NCBI RefSeq assembly: GCF_003732665.1
Contig: NZ_MOBP01000005.1
Coordinates: 124,001-188,000, forward strand
Source of the DNA: Pseudomonas frederiksbergensis
GTDB taxonomy: Bacteria; Pseudomonadota; Gammaproteobacteria; Pseudomonadales; Pseudomonadaceae
DNA length: 64,000 nucleotides
Reading direction: 5' to 3'
A model generated the notes under the pieces. It had not been told where the DNA came from, made no database searches, and worked only from the letters and a program-made list of their open reading frames with translations. Of the stretch, positions 17,127 to 26,216 are shown piece by piece (the stretch's first letter is position 1; each line of letters starts with the position of its first letter). The position numbers and the translations under genes were made by a program.

Positions 17127-17182
17127 AACATCTCCGGTATTTAATTAAGCAGCGTCCAATCTAATAACAGTCAGGTGGTTGT

Positions 17183-17761
17183 ATGTCTCTCGAAAATAAT
17201 AATGATGCATTCATGGCAAATCTTTATGTCGACGGGTTGCCGTTGGTCCTTAATCAACAGCGTCTGAAGCGGCGACTGCAAGACCCGCGCATTACCAGGC
17301 GCGAGCGCTTGGATGTGGAGGTCGCGCTCGCAGACAGGGATGGCACCAGTTTTGTCACCTTGGCCGATCATGAAGATGACAAACCATTGTTGTTCAAGTT
17401 TGCCTTGCAGGGCGACAAGTACGCTGTGACGGCGGTCCTGCGGGGAATGTATGACGGCTGGCGTTTAAAGATAGAAGCCAATACCCATCATTTGTCAGTG
17501 AGTGATAGCGCGGCCAGCAATTTGTTTTCAATCAGCAAGCATGGTGCGCCAAGAGCGAGGTTGGAACATCTCGGTGCTGGGCCTTCCTATATACAACTCG
17601 TCAGTGAGCGCAATGGGCGGGCATTGTATAAGGCTGAGGAGGCAGGGAGAAAATATTTCATGGATGTAGATCCCAATACCACGGTCCACAACGCATTTAA
17701 CAACGCGCCAGTAGCGTTTGTGCTGAAGATTGTCGATAAGTTGGTGCCCGCCGCAAAGTGA
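17183..17761 (+). CDS. protein of unknown function, AT-richer neighbour pair
   Basis: A 192-residue protein without a recognised domain. There is no signal peptide or membrane segment. The N-terminal part has basic helical stretches (LNQQRLKRRLQDPRITRRERLD). The C-terminal 110 residues look mostly beta-stranded, with repeated short hydrophobic/aromatic patches. A beta-trefoil or lectin-like fold is conceivable but not shown. It lies 56 bases after the 71-residue gene on the same strand and shares its lower GC, so the pair may have been gained together. A perfect 11-bp hairpin follows its stop. Confidence 0.6.
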   Translation: MSLENNNDAFMANLYVDGLPLVLNQQRLKRRLQDPRITRRERLDVEVALADRDGTSFVTLADHEDDKPLLFKFALQGDKYAVTAVLRGMYDGWRLKIEANTHHLSVSDSAASNLFSISKHGAPRARLEHLGAGPSYIQLVSERNGRALYKAEEAGRKYFMDVDPNTTVHNAFNNAPVAFVLKIVDKLVPAAK

Positions 17762-17765
17762 AAGC

Positions 17766-17794
17766 GCGCCATCGACAGTGATCGTCGATGGCGC
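17766..17794. terminator. strong hairpin between convergent genes
   Basis: GCGCCATCGAC and GTCGATGGCGC form a perfect 11-bp stem with a 7-base loop, just after the stop of the unknown gene and 14 bases before the end of the convergent DedA-PAP2 gene. There is no long T run on either side, so termination may be weak or Rho-assisted. Confidence 0.5.
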
Positions 17795-17807
17795 CATTGA
17801 CGATCAA

Positions 17808-19124
17808 CTAATACGCGTATCTCAACATCATGTGCGGCAAATGCCGCAACGCAAAGAAGGCAAACAACGCCAGCAACGACGGCAGCACCAGCCACCAGAC
17901 TTTGGGCGGCATGGGGTTGAGCGGTGTCTGGCGTTGACTCAGCCACAGGCTCGCCGCACAGACACACGCCGCCAGCATCGCGCCTGCCAGCACGTCGGTC
18001 GGCCAATGCGCGCCCAAATAGACCCGCGACAACGCAATCGCCAATGCCGGCAAGCAGCCCAGCAGCAGCCATGTCAGGCGCATACGCGGCGGTTGCCCGC
18101 GCCCGGCCAGGACGGCGATGGCCAGGAACAGCGCAAAGGAGCCAGAGGCGTGGCCGCTGGGCATGCTGTAACTGGTCAGTGGGTCGCTCAGCACTTCCGG
18201 GCGCATTCGGCCGAAAAAGTGCTTGGTCACGGTATTGCCCAACGCGGTGAACAACAGCGCGCCGCCGGCGAAAATTGCCTGGCGCCATTGCCGGGTGAGC
18301 AACAGCAAACCCGTCAGCAGAGCGCTGAACACCAGCATGTTGCGGAACTCACCGATCAACGTGAAGGTGACCGCTACTTCATCGAGCATCGGGCTGCGAT
18401 GTTCCTGCACCAGGGTCATCAAGCCCTGGTCGAGGGCGGTCAGGTGTGGGTAGCCGATAAATAGCCCGATCAGAATCACCAGGCCGAGGCCGGCAATATA
18501 GGCGGTCGCGTGGCGATGACGGCGCAGGCTGCTGGTGACGCTCAAGCCGATCATTGCCGCAATGCTACCGGCGACAATCCCGGCTTCTGGCCAAAAACCT
18601 TCCGGCAAAGGCAAGCGAATCGCCGCCCCGGTGGCCCAACCGGGCAGCAAGTACGCGACGCTCCAGCCGGCGGCGGCCAGCAGGCTGACAGCGGCGAAAC
18701 GGGGGAAGGGCATGTCGAACATCCCGGCGACCATCGGCAGCATTGGCCTTAACGGTCCGATGAAGCGCCCGACCAACAGGCTGGCGATCCCATAGCGCTG
18801 GAAATACGACTCGGCCCCGGCAATCCATTCCGGGTGATGACGCAGGCCGGGCAGGCGCCGGATGTTCTGGTGGAAATGTCGCCCGAGGAAGTAGGACACC
18901 ACGTCACCCAGCAAGCCACCGAGGAAGCCCAGCAACAGGGTTTCACCCAGCGACAGCGCACCACTGCCGGCCAACACCGCCACGGCAAACAGCAACACCG
19001 TGCCCGGTACGATCAACCCGGCAATCGCCAGGCATTCCACACAGGCCACGATAAACACGGCGGCGGCCAGCCACTGCGGATTGACGGTCAACCAGCCGGT
19101 GATGCTATCGAGCCATGGGCCCAT
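17808..19124 (-). CDS. DedA-PAP2 fusion membrane protein
   Basis: A 438-residue inner-membrane protein combining two domains. Residues about 15-180 are a DedA/VTT domain (GTVLLFAVAVLAGSGALS, GDVVSYFLGRHF, VGRFIGPLRPMLPMVAG). Residues about 230-410 are a PAP2 phosphatase domain with all three signature motifs: KHFFGRMRPE, SMPSGHASGSF and SRVYLGAHWPTDVLAG. The PAP2 histidines predict lipid-phosphate hydrolysis at the periplasmic face, possibly of undecaprenyl pyrophosphate, and the DedA part may move the lipid phosphate back. I chose the ATG at 19122-19124 with GAGGGAG upstream; an in-frame TTG lies nine codons earlier. Confidence 0.88.
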   Translation of the reverse strand: MGPWLDSITGWLTVNPQWLAAAVFIVACVECLAIAGLIVPGTVLLFAVAVLAGSGALSLGETLLLGFLGGLLGDVVSYFLGRHFHQNIRRLPGLRHHPEWIAGAESYFQRYGIASLLVGRFIGPLRPMLPMVAGMFDMPFPRFAAVSLLAAAGWSVAYLLPGWATGAAIRLPLPEGFWPEAGIVAGSIAAMIGLSVTSSLRRHRHATAYIAGLGLVILIGLFIGYPHLTALDQGLMTLVQEHRSPMLDEVAVTFTLIGEFRNMLVFSALLTGLLLLTRQWRQAIFAGGALLFTALGNTVTKHFFGRMRPEVLSDPLTSYSMPSGHASGSFALFLAIAVLAGRGQPPRMRLTWLLLGCLPALAIALSRVYLGAHWPTDVLAGAMLAACVCAASLWLSQRQTPLNPMPPKVWWLVLPSLLALFAFFALRHLPHMMLRYAY

Positions 19125-19177
19125 ACCTACAACTCCCTCAAATAAAGACAACCATCTTCAAAACTCCACCAATCCCC

Positions 19178-19266
19178 TGTAGGAGCGAGCCTGCTCGCGA
19201 AGAGGGAGTGTCAGCCAACATCATTGAATCTGACACTCCGCTTTCGCGAGCAAGCCCGCTCCCACA
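19178..19266. repeat. hybrid REP doublet (REPIN)
   Basis: The left arm reads GTAGGAGCGAGCCTGCTCGCGAAG and the right arm CTTTCGCGAGCAAGCCCGCTCCCAC. The arms come from two subtypes of the same repeat. The element lies between mpg and the DedA-PAP2 gene. Confidence 0.8.
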
Positions 19267-19274
19267 CTGGATCT

Positions 19275-19973
19275 TCAGCAAACCATCAAATAATCGCGAC
19301 CTTCGACCTGCCCCCGGCGCAGCGGGTTCCGCGTGCAATACGGCGCATACGCGGCATCGACGAAGCGGTACATCAGGTGTTCATCCCGGCCATGGGGAAT
19401 GCCCAGGCGCGTGGTTTGAATAATGTGGGCGGGGGCCGGGCCGATGTCTTCCACCAGCAGCACTTCATGATCAAAGCGCTTGGCGTCCCAGACCGGCACC
19501 TTCAACCCCAGGGCTTTGCACAATAACGTCTGGCCGGCACAGAGTTTCTGCGACGGTCGCGGCCGGCCATTGGCATCGGGATTGTTCAGCAGCATCTGCG
19601 CCAGGCTCGCCGGTCCGCTCAATTCATCGACCCACGGGTAGGCGGATTTGATCAGCACCGCGTTGCCCGGCCCTTGGGCGCTGAAATTCAGGGAATCGCC
19701 GCCACGGGCGTAATACATATAGATGTGGCCGCCATCCAGAAACAAAGCCTTACGCTTTTCTGTGTAGCCGAGGGACGCATGGCTGCCTTTCTCTTCGCAG
19801 TAATAGGCTTCGGTTTCGATGATCCGGGCGCTGAGCCACAGATTGCCGACCCGGTGACGGATGACTTTGCCGAGTAACTCTCGGGCCAGAATTTGTGCGT
19901 CGCGATCGAAAAAAGCGTCCGGCAGCGCCTTGGGCCGCGTCTCAAGAGGGGCACGAACAGTCAGATTGGACAT
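19275..19973 (-). CDS. mpg: DNA-3-methyladenine glycosylase (AAG/MPG family)
   Basis: A 232-residue base-excision repair enzyme that removes alkylated purines. The catalytic Glu is in ARIIETEAYYC, and the family segments GSHASLGYTEKRKALFLDGGHIYMYYARG and SAQGPGNAVLIKSAYP are clear. The stretch GRPRPSQKLCAGQTLLCKALGL fits the substrate-flipping region. Normal bacterial length. It is a single gene, divergent from proA. Confidence 0.93.
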   Translation of the reverse strand: MSNLTVRAPLETRPKALPDAFFDRDAQILARELLGKVIRHRVGNLWLSARIIETEAYYCEEKGSHASLGYTEKRKALFLDGGHIYMYYARGGDSLNFSAQGPGNAVLIKSAYPWVDELSGPASLAQMLLNNPDANGRPRPSQKLCAGQTLLCKALGLKVPVWDAKRFDHEVLLVEDIGPAPAHIIQTTRLGIPHGRDEHLMYRFVDAAYAPYCTRNPLRRGQVEGRDYLMVC

Positions 19974-20108
19974 GATGAACGGCGTTTATCAGGGCTGAAT
20001 GAGCGCCGATGATAACAATTTGCAGCTTAATCACGGCTGAACGTCGGCAAATTGCCCTCCATTTCGACCATCCGCCCGTCACCGCTGTTAGTCCTAGGAC
20101 GCGACAGC

Positions 20109-20114
20109 TATAAT
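20109..20114 (+). promoter_or_regulatory. possible -10 element for proA
   Basis: TATAAT lies 36 bases before the proA start codon, after a TCCTAGGA palindrome. The -35 is weak. Confidence 0.4.
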
Positions 20115-20149
20115 CTGCCGCTTTCATCTTTGCCAAGACCCCATCAGAC

Positions 20150-21421
20150 ATGACTGAGTCCGTCCTCGACTACATGACCCGCCTGGGTCGCGCTGCCCGC
20201 GAAGCGTCGCGCATTATCGGCCGTGCCAGCACTGCGCAGAAAAACCGCGCCTTGCAGGCTGCCGCCAATGCGCTGGACGCCGCACGCGGCGAGTTGACGG
20301 CCGCCAATGAACTGGACCTGGCCGCCGGTCGGGCGACTGGGCTTGAAGCTGCGTTGCTGGAACGCCTGGCGCTGACTCCGGCGCGCATCGACGGCATGAT
20401 CGTCGGCCTGCGTCAGGTCGCGGCCCTGCCGGATCCGGTGGGCGCGATCCGCGACATGAGTTTCCGTCCATCCGGCATCCAGGTCGGCAAGATGCGCGTG
20501 CCGTTGGGCGTGATCGGCATCATCTACGAATCCCGGCCGAACGTGACCATCGACGCCGCCAGCCTGTGCCTGAAGTCCGGTAACGCGACCATCCTGCGCG
20601 GCGGCTCCGAAGCCATTCATTCCAACCGTGCCATTGCTGCCTGCATCCAGCGCGGTTTGGCCGAAGCCGAGCTGCCGGCCGCCGTGGTGCAAGTGGTCGA
20701 AACCACCGACCGTGCCGCCGTCGGCGCACTGATCACCATGCCCGAATATGTTGACGTGATCGTGCCGCGTGGCGGCAAAGGCCTGATCGAGCGGGTCAGC
20801 CGCGACGCCCGTGTACCCGTGATCAAGCACCTGGACGGCATCTGCCACGTCTACGTCAGTGCCCACGCCGATCTGCCGAAAGCCCAGCGCATCGCCTTCA
20901 ACGCCAAGACTTACCGCTATGGCATCTGCGGCGCGATGGAAACGCTGCTGGTGGACGAAAGCGTTGCCAAAGATTTCCTGCCGTCGATGGCGGCCCAGTT
21001 CCGCGAAAAAGGCGTCGAGCTGCGTGGTTGCGAGCGGACTCGGGCGATCATCGCCGCTGTTGCCGCGACTGAAGACGACTGGTCCACCGAATACCTGGCA
21101 CCGATTCTGTCGATCCGCGTGGTCGACGGGCTGGACCAGGCCATCGAACACATCAACACGTACGGCTCCCATCACACCGATTCGATCGTCAGCGAAAACC
21201 TCGCCGACACCCGGCGTTTCGTGGCCGAAGTCGACTCGTCTTCGGTGATGATCAACACCCCGACTTGCTTCGCCGATGGCTTTGAATACGGATTGGGTGC
21301 CGAGATTGGCATTTCTACTGATAAGCTGCACGCCCGCGGCCCGGTGGGCCTCGAAGGTCTGACCTGCGAGAAGTACATCGTGGTCGGTGATGGCCAGTTG
21401 CGCGGACAGGAGTCGGTCTGA
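20150..21421 (+). CDS. proA: gamma-glutamyl phosphate reductase
   Basis: A 423-residue enzyme of proline synthesis that reduces gamma-glutamyl phosphate to glutamate semialdehyde with NADPH. It belongs to the aldehyde dehydrogenase superfamily. Seen: [48 protein letters not shown], and the likely catalytic Cys260 in [16 protein letters not shown]. Full length. It heads a 12-gene + strand series (proA to lipA) that is also conserved in P. aeruginosa. Confidence 0.97.
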   Translation: MTESVLDYMTRLGRAAREASRIIGRASTAQKNRALQAAANALDAARGELTAANELDLAAGRATGLEAALLERLALTPARIDGMIVGLRQVAALPDPVGAIRDMSFRPSGIQVGKMRVPLGVIGIIYESRPNVTIDAASLCLKSGNATILRGGSEAIHSNRAIAACIQRGLAEAELPAAVVQVVETTDRAAVGALITMPEYVDVIVPRGGKGLIERVSRDARVPVIKHLDGICHVYVSAHADLPKAQRIAFNAKTYRYGICGAMETLLVDESVAKDFLPSMAAQFREKGVELRGCERTRAIIAAVAATEDDWSTEYLAPILSIRVVDGLDQAIEHINTYGSHHTDSIVSENLADTRRFVAEVDSSSVMINTPTCFADGFEYGLGAEIGISTDKLHARGPVGLEGLTCEKYIVVGDGQLRGQESV

Positions 21422-21422
21422 C

Positions 21423-22112
21423 TTGGGCGACCTCGACCCGTCAGCCCCGGTTACTGCCGGCGAGGCTGGGCCTCGACGCATTGGCGTGCTGGGCGGCACC
21501 TTCGACCCGGTGCACATCGGCCATTTGCGCGGTGCACTGGAAGTCGCTGAATCATTGGGCCTCGATGAGCTGCGCCTGACACCCAGTGCCAGGCCGCCCC
21601 ATCGGGATACGCCGCAGGTGTCGGCCAAGGATCGCCTGGCGATGGTCGAGTGCGCGGTGGCCGGTGTGGCGCCGTTGGTGGTGGACGCCCGCGAATTGCA
21701 GCGGGACAAACCGTCCTACACTATCGATACCCTGGAATTGATGCGTGCCGAAATGGCTGCGGATACCCAGGTTTTTCTACTTTTGGGCTGGGACGCATTT
21801 TGCGGCCTGCCCACTTGGCATCGCTGGGAAGAGTTGCTCCAGCATTGCCACATCCTGGTGCTGCAACGCCCGGATGCCGACAGCGAACCGCCGGATGCCT
21901 TGCGCAATCTGTTGGCGGCACGCTCGGTGAGCGACCCGCTGGCCCTCAAAGGGCCGAGCGGACAGATTGCATTCGTCTGGCAGACGCCGCTCGCGGTATC
22001 CGCCACCCAGATCCGTCAACTGCTGGCCAGCGGTAAGTCGGTACGTTTCCTGGTGCCCGACGCGGTCCTGGCCTACATCGATGCGCACGGTCTGTACCGT
22101 GCGTCGAACTGA
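21423..22112 (+). CDS. nadD: nicotinate-nucleotide adenylyltransferase
   Basis: A 229-residue enzyme that adds AMP to nicotinate mononucleotide in NAD synthesis. The nucleotidyl-transferase signature [15 protein letters not shown] and the C-terminal [12 protein letters not shown] (the ISSTxIR motif) are present. No ATG lies near the conserved start. I chose the TTG one base after the proA stop, which has an AGGAG about 12 bases upstream and gives an N-terminus of the usual form. A longer frame from 21387 would overlap proA. Confidence 0.93.
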   Translation: MGDLDPSAPVTAGEAGPRRIGVLGGTFDPVHIGHLRGALEVAESLGLDELRLTPSARPPHRDTPQVSAKDRLAMVECAVAGVAPLVVDARELQRDKPSYTIDTLELMRAEMAADTQVFLLLGWDAFCGLPTWHRWEELLQHCHILVLQRPDADSEPPDALRNLLAARSVSDPLALKGPSGQIAFVWQTPLAVSATQIRQLLASGKSVRFLVPDAVLAYIDAHGLYRASN

Positions 22113-22186
22113 AAAAAAGGGCAGGTTTCAAGGCACGCAATGACGTGTATTGAAACGCCCGAACATATGAGCAAAACGAGTTTTAT

Positions 22187-22681
22187 ATGACGAACAAAGA
22201 CGTAACTAAAGTAAAGCGCAAAGGCACGTTCAAGAGCGCCCCGCTGCCTGAGCCGGTCCTCACCACCGAGCCCCTGAAGGGTGATGAGCTGGTCAAGATT
22301 GCCGTAGCCGCCCTGGAAGACGTGAAGGGCCAGGACATCCAGGTCATCGACGTTCGCGAAAAGCAGAGCATCACGGACTACATGATCATCGCAACCGGTA
22401 CTTCGAACCGCCAGATCGGCGCGATGCTGGACAAGGTCCGCGAAGCCGTCAAAGCCCTGGGCGTCAAGCCACTGGGTGAAGAAGGCAAGGGCGACAGCGA
22501 CTGGGTTCTGCTGGATATGGACGATGTGATCGTGCACATGATGACCGCTTCGGCGCGTCAGTTTTACGACCTCGAGCGTCTGTGGTCCGGTGCCGAGCAG
22601 AGCCGTGCGCTGAACGCGGCTCACCACAGCCCGGAAAACACCCACGAGCATTTCATCAAGCTCAACAAAGACCAGCAGTAA
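22187..22681 (+). CDS. rsfS: ribosome silencing factor RsfS
   Basis: A 164-residue DUF143/RsfS protein. It binds L14 on the 50S subunit and blocks subunit joining under nutrient limitation. The family core is clear: KIAVAALEDVKGQDIQVIDV, SITDYMIIATGTSNRQIGAM and DSDWVLLDMDDVIVHMM. There is a Pseudomonas-type N-terminal extension of about 25 basic residues. It lies between nadD and rlmH, the usual order. Confidence 0.95.
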   Translation: MTNKDVTKVKRKGTFKSAPLPEPVLTTEPLKGDELVKIAVAALEDVKGQDIQVIDVREKQSITDYMIIATGTSNRQIGAMLDKVREAVKALGVKPLGEEGKGDSDWVLLDMDDVIVHMMTASARQFYDLERLWSGAEQSRALNAAHHSPENTHEHFIKLNKDQQ

Positions 22682-22690
22682 GGGACCGCT

Positions 22691-23158
22691 GTGCGACTGC
22701 GACTGATCGCCGTCGGTTCACGCATGCCCAAGTGGGTGGAAGAAGGCTGGCATGAATATGCCAAGCGTCTTCCGTCCGAGCTGGCGCTGGAACTGGTGGA
22801 AATACCGCTCAACACCCGTGGCAAGAACGCCGACGTGGCGCGCTTCATCCGTCAGGAAGGCGAAGCCATGCTGGCCAAGGTCGGGCCGAACGAGCGGGTT
22901 GTCACCCTCGAAGTCCACGGCAAGCCCTGGAGCACCGAGCAACTGGCGGTCGAACTCGATCGCTGGCGGCTGGACTCGCGCACGGTGAATTTCATGGTCG
23001 GCGGCCCCGAAGGGCTGGCGCCGGAAGTCTGTGCCCGGGCTGATCAGCGTTGGTCGTTGTCGCCGTTGACGTTGCCGCACCCGCTGGTGCGGATTCTGAT
23101 CGGCGAACAGTTGTATCGTGCCTGGACAGTCCTGTCCGGCCACCCTTACCACAAGTAG
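22691..23158 (+). CDS. rlmH: 23S rRNA m3-pseudouridine1915 methyltransferase
   Basis: A 155-residue SPOUT methyltransferase that methylates pseudouridine 1915 on the assembled 70S ribosome. The knotted SAM-binding region [19 protein letters not shown] and the C-terminal [18 protein letters not shown] are diagnostic. It starts with GTG nine bases after the rsfS stop. Confidence 0.97.
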   Translation: MRLRLIAVGSRMPKWVEEGWHEYAKRLPSELALELVEIPLNTRGKNADVARFIRQEGEAMLAKVGPNERVVTLEVHGKPWSTEQLAVELDRWRLDSRTVNFMVGGPEGLAPEVCARADQRWSLSPLTLPHPLVRILIGEQLYRAWTVLSGHPYHK

Positions 23159-23168
23159 CTCTGCCCCC

Positions 23169-25064
23169 ATGTCCCAGCCGATCCGCATCAAGGACCACGA
23201 AAAAGACGCCCGTCTGGTGCGTGGCCGCGTCGTGTTCGGGGCAATTGCGGTGGTGGCGCTGATTTGCGTGCTGATCGCGCGGCTGTATTACCTTCAGGTG
23301 ATTCAGTACGAGTACCACTCGACCCTGTCGGAAAACAACCGCGTCCACGTACAGCCGATTCCGCCGACCCGCGGGTTGATCTTCGACCGCAATGGCGTGG
23401 TGGTGGCCGACAACCGGCCCAGCTTCAGCCTGAGCATGACCCGCGAGCGCTCCGGCGACTGGCAGCAAGTGCTCGACGTAATCGTCCAGGTGCTGGAGCT
23501 GACCCCCGAGGACCGGGGAATCTTCGAGAAACGCATGAAGCAGGGGCGCCGGCCATTCGAGCCGGTGCCGATCCTGTTCGAGCTGACCGAAGAGCAAATT
23601 GCCCGGATCGCGGTGAATCAGTTCCGGTTGCCGGGTGTGGAAGTGGTCGCGCAGTTGGTGCGGCATTACCCGCAGGGCGCGCACTTTGCGCATTCCGTGG
23701 GCTACATGGGCCGGATCAACGAGAAAGAGCTCAAGACGCTGGACCCGGTCGGTTACAGCGGTACTCATCAAATTGGCAAGACCGGCATCGAGCGTTTCTA
23801 CGAGCCCGAGCTGCACGGCCAGGTGGGTTACGAAGAAGTCGAGACCAACGCTCGGGGCCGCGTATTGCGCGTGCTCAAGCGTACCGATCCGATTCCCGGC
23901 AAGGACATCGTCCTGAGCCTGGACATCAAATTGCAGGAAGCCGCCGAAGCGGCACTCGGCGGTCGCCGTGGCGCGGTGGTGGCGCTGGACCCGAACACCG
24001 GTGAAGTTCTGGCGATGGTCAGTGCGCCGAGTTTCGACCCGAACCTGTTCGTTACCGGCATCAGCTTCAAGGCCTATGCCGAGCTGCGGGATTCCATCGA
24101 CCGGCCGCTGTTCAACCGCGTGCTGCGCGGCTTGTATCCGCCGGGCTCGACCATCAAGCCTGCAGTGGCGATTGCTGGCCTGGACTCGGGCGTAGTGACG
24201 GCCTCGACCCGGGTGTTCGACCCCGGCTACTACATGCTCCCCAACTACGATCACAAATACCGCAACTGGAACCGTACCGGCGACGGCTACGTGGACCTGG
24301 ACACGGCGATCATGCGTTCCAACGACACCTACTTCTATGACCTGGCCCACAAGTTGGGCATCGACCGCTTGTCCTCGTACCTGGGCAAGTTCGGCATCGG
24401 CCAGAAGGTCTCGCTGGACATGTTCGAAGAATCGCCGGGGCTGATGCCGTCCCGGGAGTGGAAGCGCGCAACCCGGCGTCAGGCCTGGTTCCCGGGCGAA
24501 ACCCTGATCCTCGGGATCGGCCAGGGCTACATGCAATCCACACCGCTGCAACTGGCGCAAGCCACGGCGCTGGTGGCCAACAAAGGCGTGTGGAACCGTC
24601 CGCATTTGGCCAAGACTGTCGAGGGCGAAAGGCCGAAGGATGAAAACCCGATGCCGGACATCGTTCTGCGCGATCCGTCCGACTGGACCAAGGTCAACCA
24701 CGGCATGCAACAAGTGATGCACGGCGCTCGCGGTACGGCGCGCAAAGCGGCGATCGGTGCGCAATACCGGATCGCCGGCAAAAGTGGTACGGCTCAGGTG
24801 GTGGCGATCAAGCAGGGCGAGAAGTACGACCGCTCCAAGGTGCAGGAACGCCACCGCGACCACGCCTTGTTCGTCGGCTTCGCGCCGGCCGATAACCCGA
24901 AAATCGTGGTGTCGGTCATGGTCGAGAACGGCGAGTCCGGTTCCGGCGTCGCCGCGCCGGTGGTACGTCAAGTCATGGATGCCTGGCTCCTGGACCAGGA
25001 TGGACGACTCAAACCTGAGTACGCCGGCCCTATCAGTGCGGAGGCTACGGCCCGTGAAGAGTAA
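23169..25064 (+). CDS. mrdA: penicillin-binding protein 2 (elongasome transpeptidase)
   Basis: A 631-residue class B PBP that cross-links peptidoglycan during cell elongation together with RodA. One N-terminal membrane helix (residues about 20-42) is followed by the pedestal domain beginning PTRGLIFDRNGVVVADN and the transpeptidase domain. The catalytic Ser327 lies in YPPGSTIKP; SND follows in MRSNDTYFYDLA, and KSGTA in IAGKSGTAQVV. The start at 23169 gives the usual MSQPIRIKDHEKD. The last codons overlap the rodA start by 11 bases. Confidence 0.97.
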   Translation: MSQPIRIKDHEKDARLVRGRVVFGAIAVVALICVLIARLYYLQVIQYEYHSTLSENNRVHVQPIPPTRGLIFDRNGVVVADNRPSFSLSMTRERSGDWQQVLDVIVQVLELTPEDRGIFEKRMKQGRRPFEPVPILFELTEEQIARIAVNQFRLPGVEVVAQLVRHYPQGAHFAHSVGYMGRINEKELKTLDPVGYSGTHQIGKTGIERFYEPELHGQVGYEEVETNARGRVLRVLKRTDPIPGKDIVLSLDIKLQEAAEAALGGRRGAVVALDPNTGEVLAMVSAPSFDPNLFVTGISFKAYAELRDSIDRPLFNRVLRGLYPPGSTIKPAVAIAGLDSGVVTASTRVFDPGYYMLPNYDHKYRNWNRTGDGYVDLDTAIMRSNDTYFYDLAHKLGIDRLSSYLGKFGIGQKVSLDMFEESPGLMPSREWKRATRRQAWFPGETLILGIGQGYMQSTPLQLAQATALVANKGVWNRPHLAKTVEGERPKDENPMPDIVLRDPSDWTKVNHGMQQVMHGARGTARKAAIGAQYRIAGKSGTAQVVAIKQGEKYDRSKVQERHRDHALFVGFAPADNPKIVVSVMVENGESGSGVAAPVVRQVMDAWLLDQDGRLKPEYAGPISAEATAREE

Positions 25065-26199
25065 TTTCGATCGCATCCTCTCCAGTGAGGACGTGATGCG
25101 TCGCCGAGCGACGCTGTTGCAACGTCTACACATTGATGGTCCATTGCTGATCCTGCTGCTGACCCTCGCCGCCGGCAGCCTGTTCGTGCTGTATTCGGCC
25201 AGTGGCAAGAGCTGGGACCTGTTGGCCAAGCAAGCCACTTCGTTCGGCATCGGCCTGGTGTCGATGATCGTCATCGCCCAGTTCGAACCGCGTTTCATGG
25301 CCCGTTGGGTGCCGATCGGCTATGTGCTCGGCGTGTTGCTGCTGGTGGTGGTGGATGTCATGGGCCACAACGCCATGGGCGCCACGCGCTGGATCAACAT
25401 TCCCGGGGTGATCCGCTTCCAGCCCTCGGAGTTCATGAAGATCCTGATGCCGGCGACCATCGCCTGGTATTTGTCCAAACGCACCTTGCCGCCGCAGCTC
25501 AAGCATGTGGGCGTCAGTCTGTTCCTGATCGGCTTGCCGTTTATCCTGATAGTGCGTCAGCCGGACCTCGGCACTTCGCTGCTGATCCTCGCCGGCGGTG
25601 CGTTCGTGCTGTTCATGGGCGGCCTGCGCTGGCGCTGGATCCTCAGCGTGATCGCCGCGGCAGTGCCGGTGGCGGTGGCGATGTGGTTCTTCATCATGCA
25701 TGACTACCAGAAGCAGCGAATCCTGACCTTCCTCGATCCGGAAAGCGATCCGCTAGGCACGGGCTGGAACATCATCCAGTCCAAGGCGGCCATCGGTTCC
25801 GGCGGTGTGTTCGGCAAGGGCTGGCTGCTGGGCACCCAGTCGCACTTGGACTTCCTGCCGGAAAGCCACACCGACTTCATTATTGCGGTACTGGGCGAGG
25901 AATTCGGCCTGGTGGGCATTTGCGCGTTGCTGCTGATTTACCTGTTGTTGATCGGTCGCGGGCTGGTGATTACCGCCCAGGCCCAGACATTGTTCGGCAA
26001 ATTGCTCGCGGGCAGCCTGACCATGACGTTTTTTGTTTACGTTTTCGTCAACATCGGTATGGTCAGTGGCCTGTTGCCGGTTGTGGGGGTGCCGTTGCCG
26101 TTCATTAGCTACGGAGGAACTTCGCTGGTGACGCTGCTGTCAGCGTTTGGGGTTTTGATGTCGATCCATACCCATCGTAAGTGGATCGCACAGGTTTGA
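25054..26199 (+). CDS. rodA: rod shape-determining SEDS glycosyltransferase RodA
   Basis: A 381-residue polytopic protein that polymerises lipid II glycan strands during elongation. SEDS signatures are FQPSEFMKILMPATIAWYL, VRQPDLGTSLLILAGG, LPESHTDFIIAVLGEEFG and the C-terminal LPFISYGGTSLVTLLSAFGVLMS. It starts with GTG inside the mrdA 3' end, with a GGAGGC site upstream, as expected for a coupled pair. Confidence 0.97.
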   Translation: MKSNFDRILSSEDVMRRRATLLQRLHIDGPLLILLLTLAAGSLFVLYSASGKSWDLLAKQATSFGIGLVSMIVIAQFEPRFMARWVPIGYVLGVLLLVVVDVMGHNAMGATRWINIPGVIRFQPSEFMKILMPATIAWYLSKRTLPPQLKHVGVSLFLIGLPFILIVRQPDLGTSLLILAGGAFVLFMGGLRWRWILSVIAAAVPVAVAMWFFIMHDYQKQRILTFLDPESDPLGTGWNIIQSKAAIGSGGVFGKGWLLGTQSHLDFLPESHTDFIIAVLGEEFGLVGICALLLIYLLLIGRGLVITAQAQTLFGKLLAGSLTMTFFVYVFVNIGMVSGLLPVVGVPLPFISYGGTSLVTLLSAFGVLMSIHTHRKWIAQV

Positions 26200-26216
26200 A
26201 TAAGGTGAAGATTTCA

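Noticed and set aside
22992..25298. Long minus-strand ORF (768 codons) opposite mrdA
   Set aside because: It is antisense to a clear PBP2 gene, has low-complexity His/Arg/Asp-rich sequence and no domain; such frames are common in high-GC DNA.
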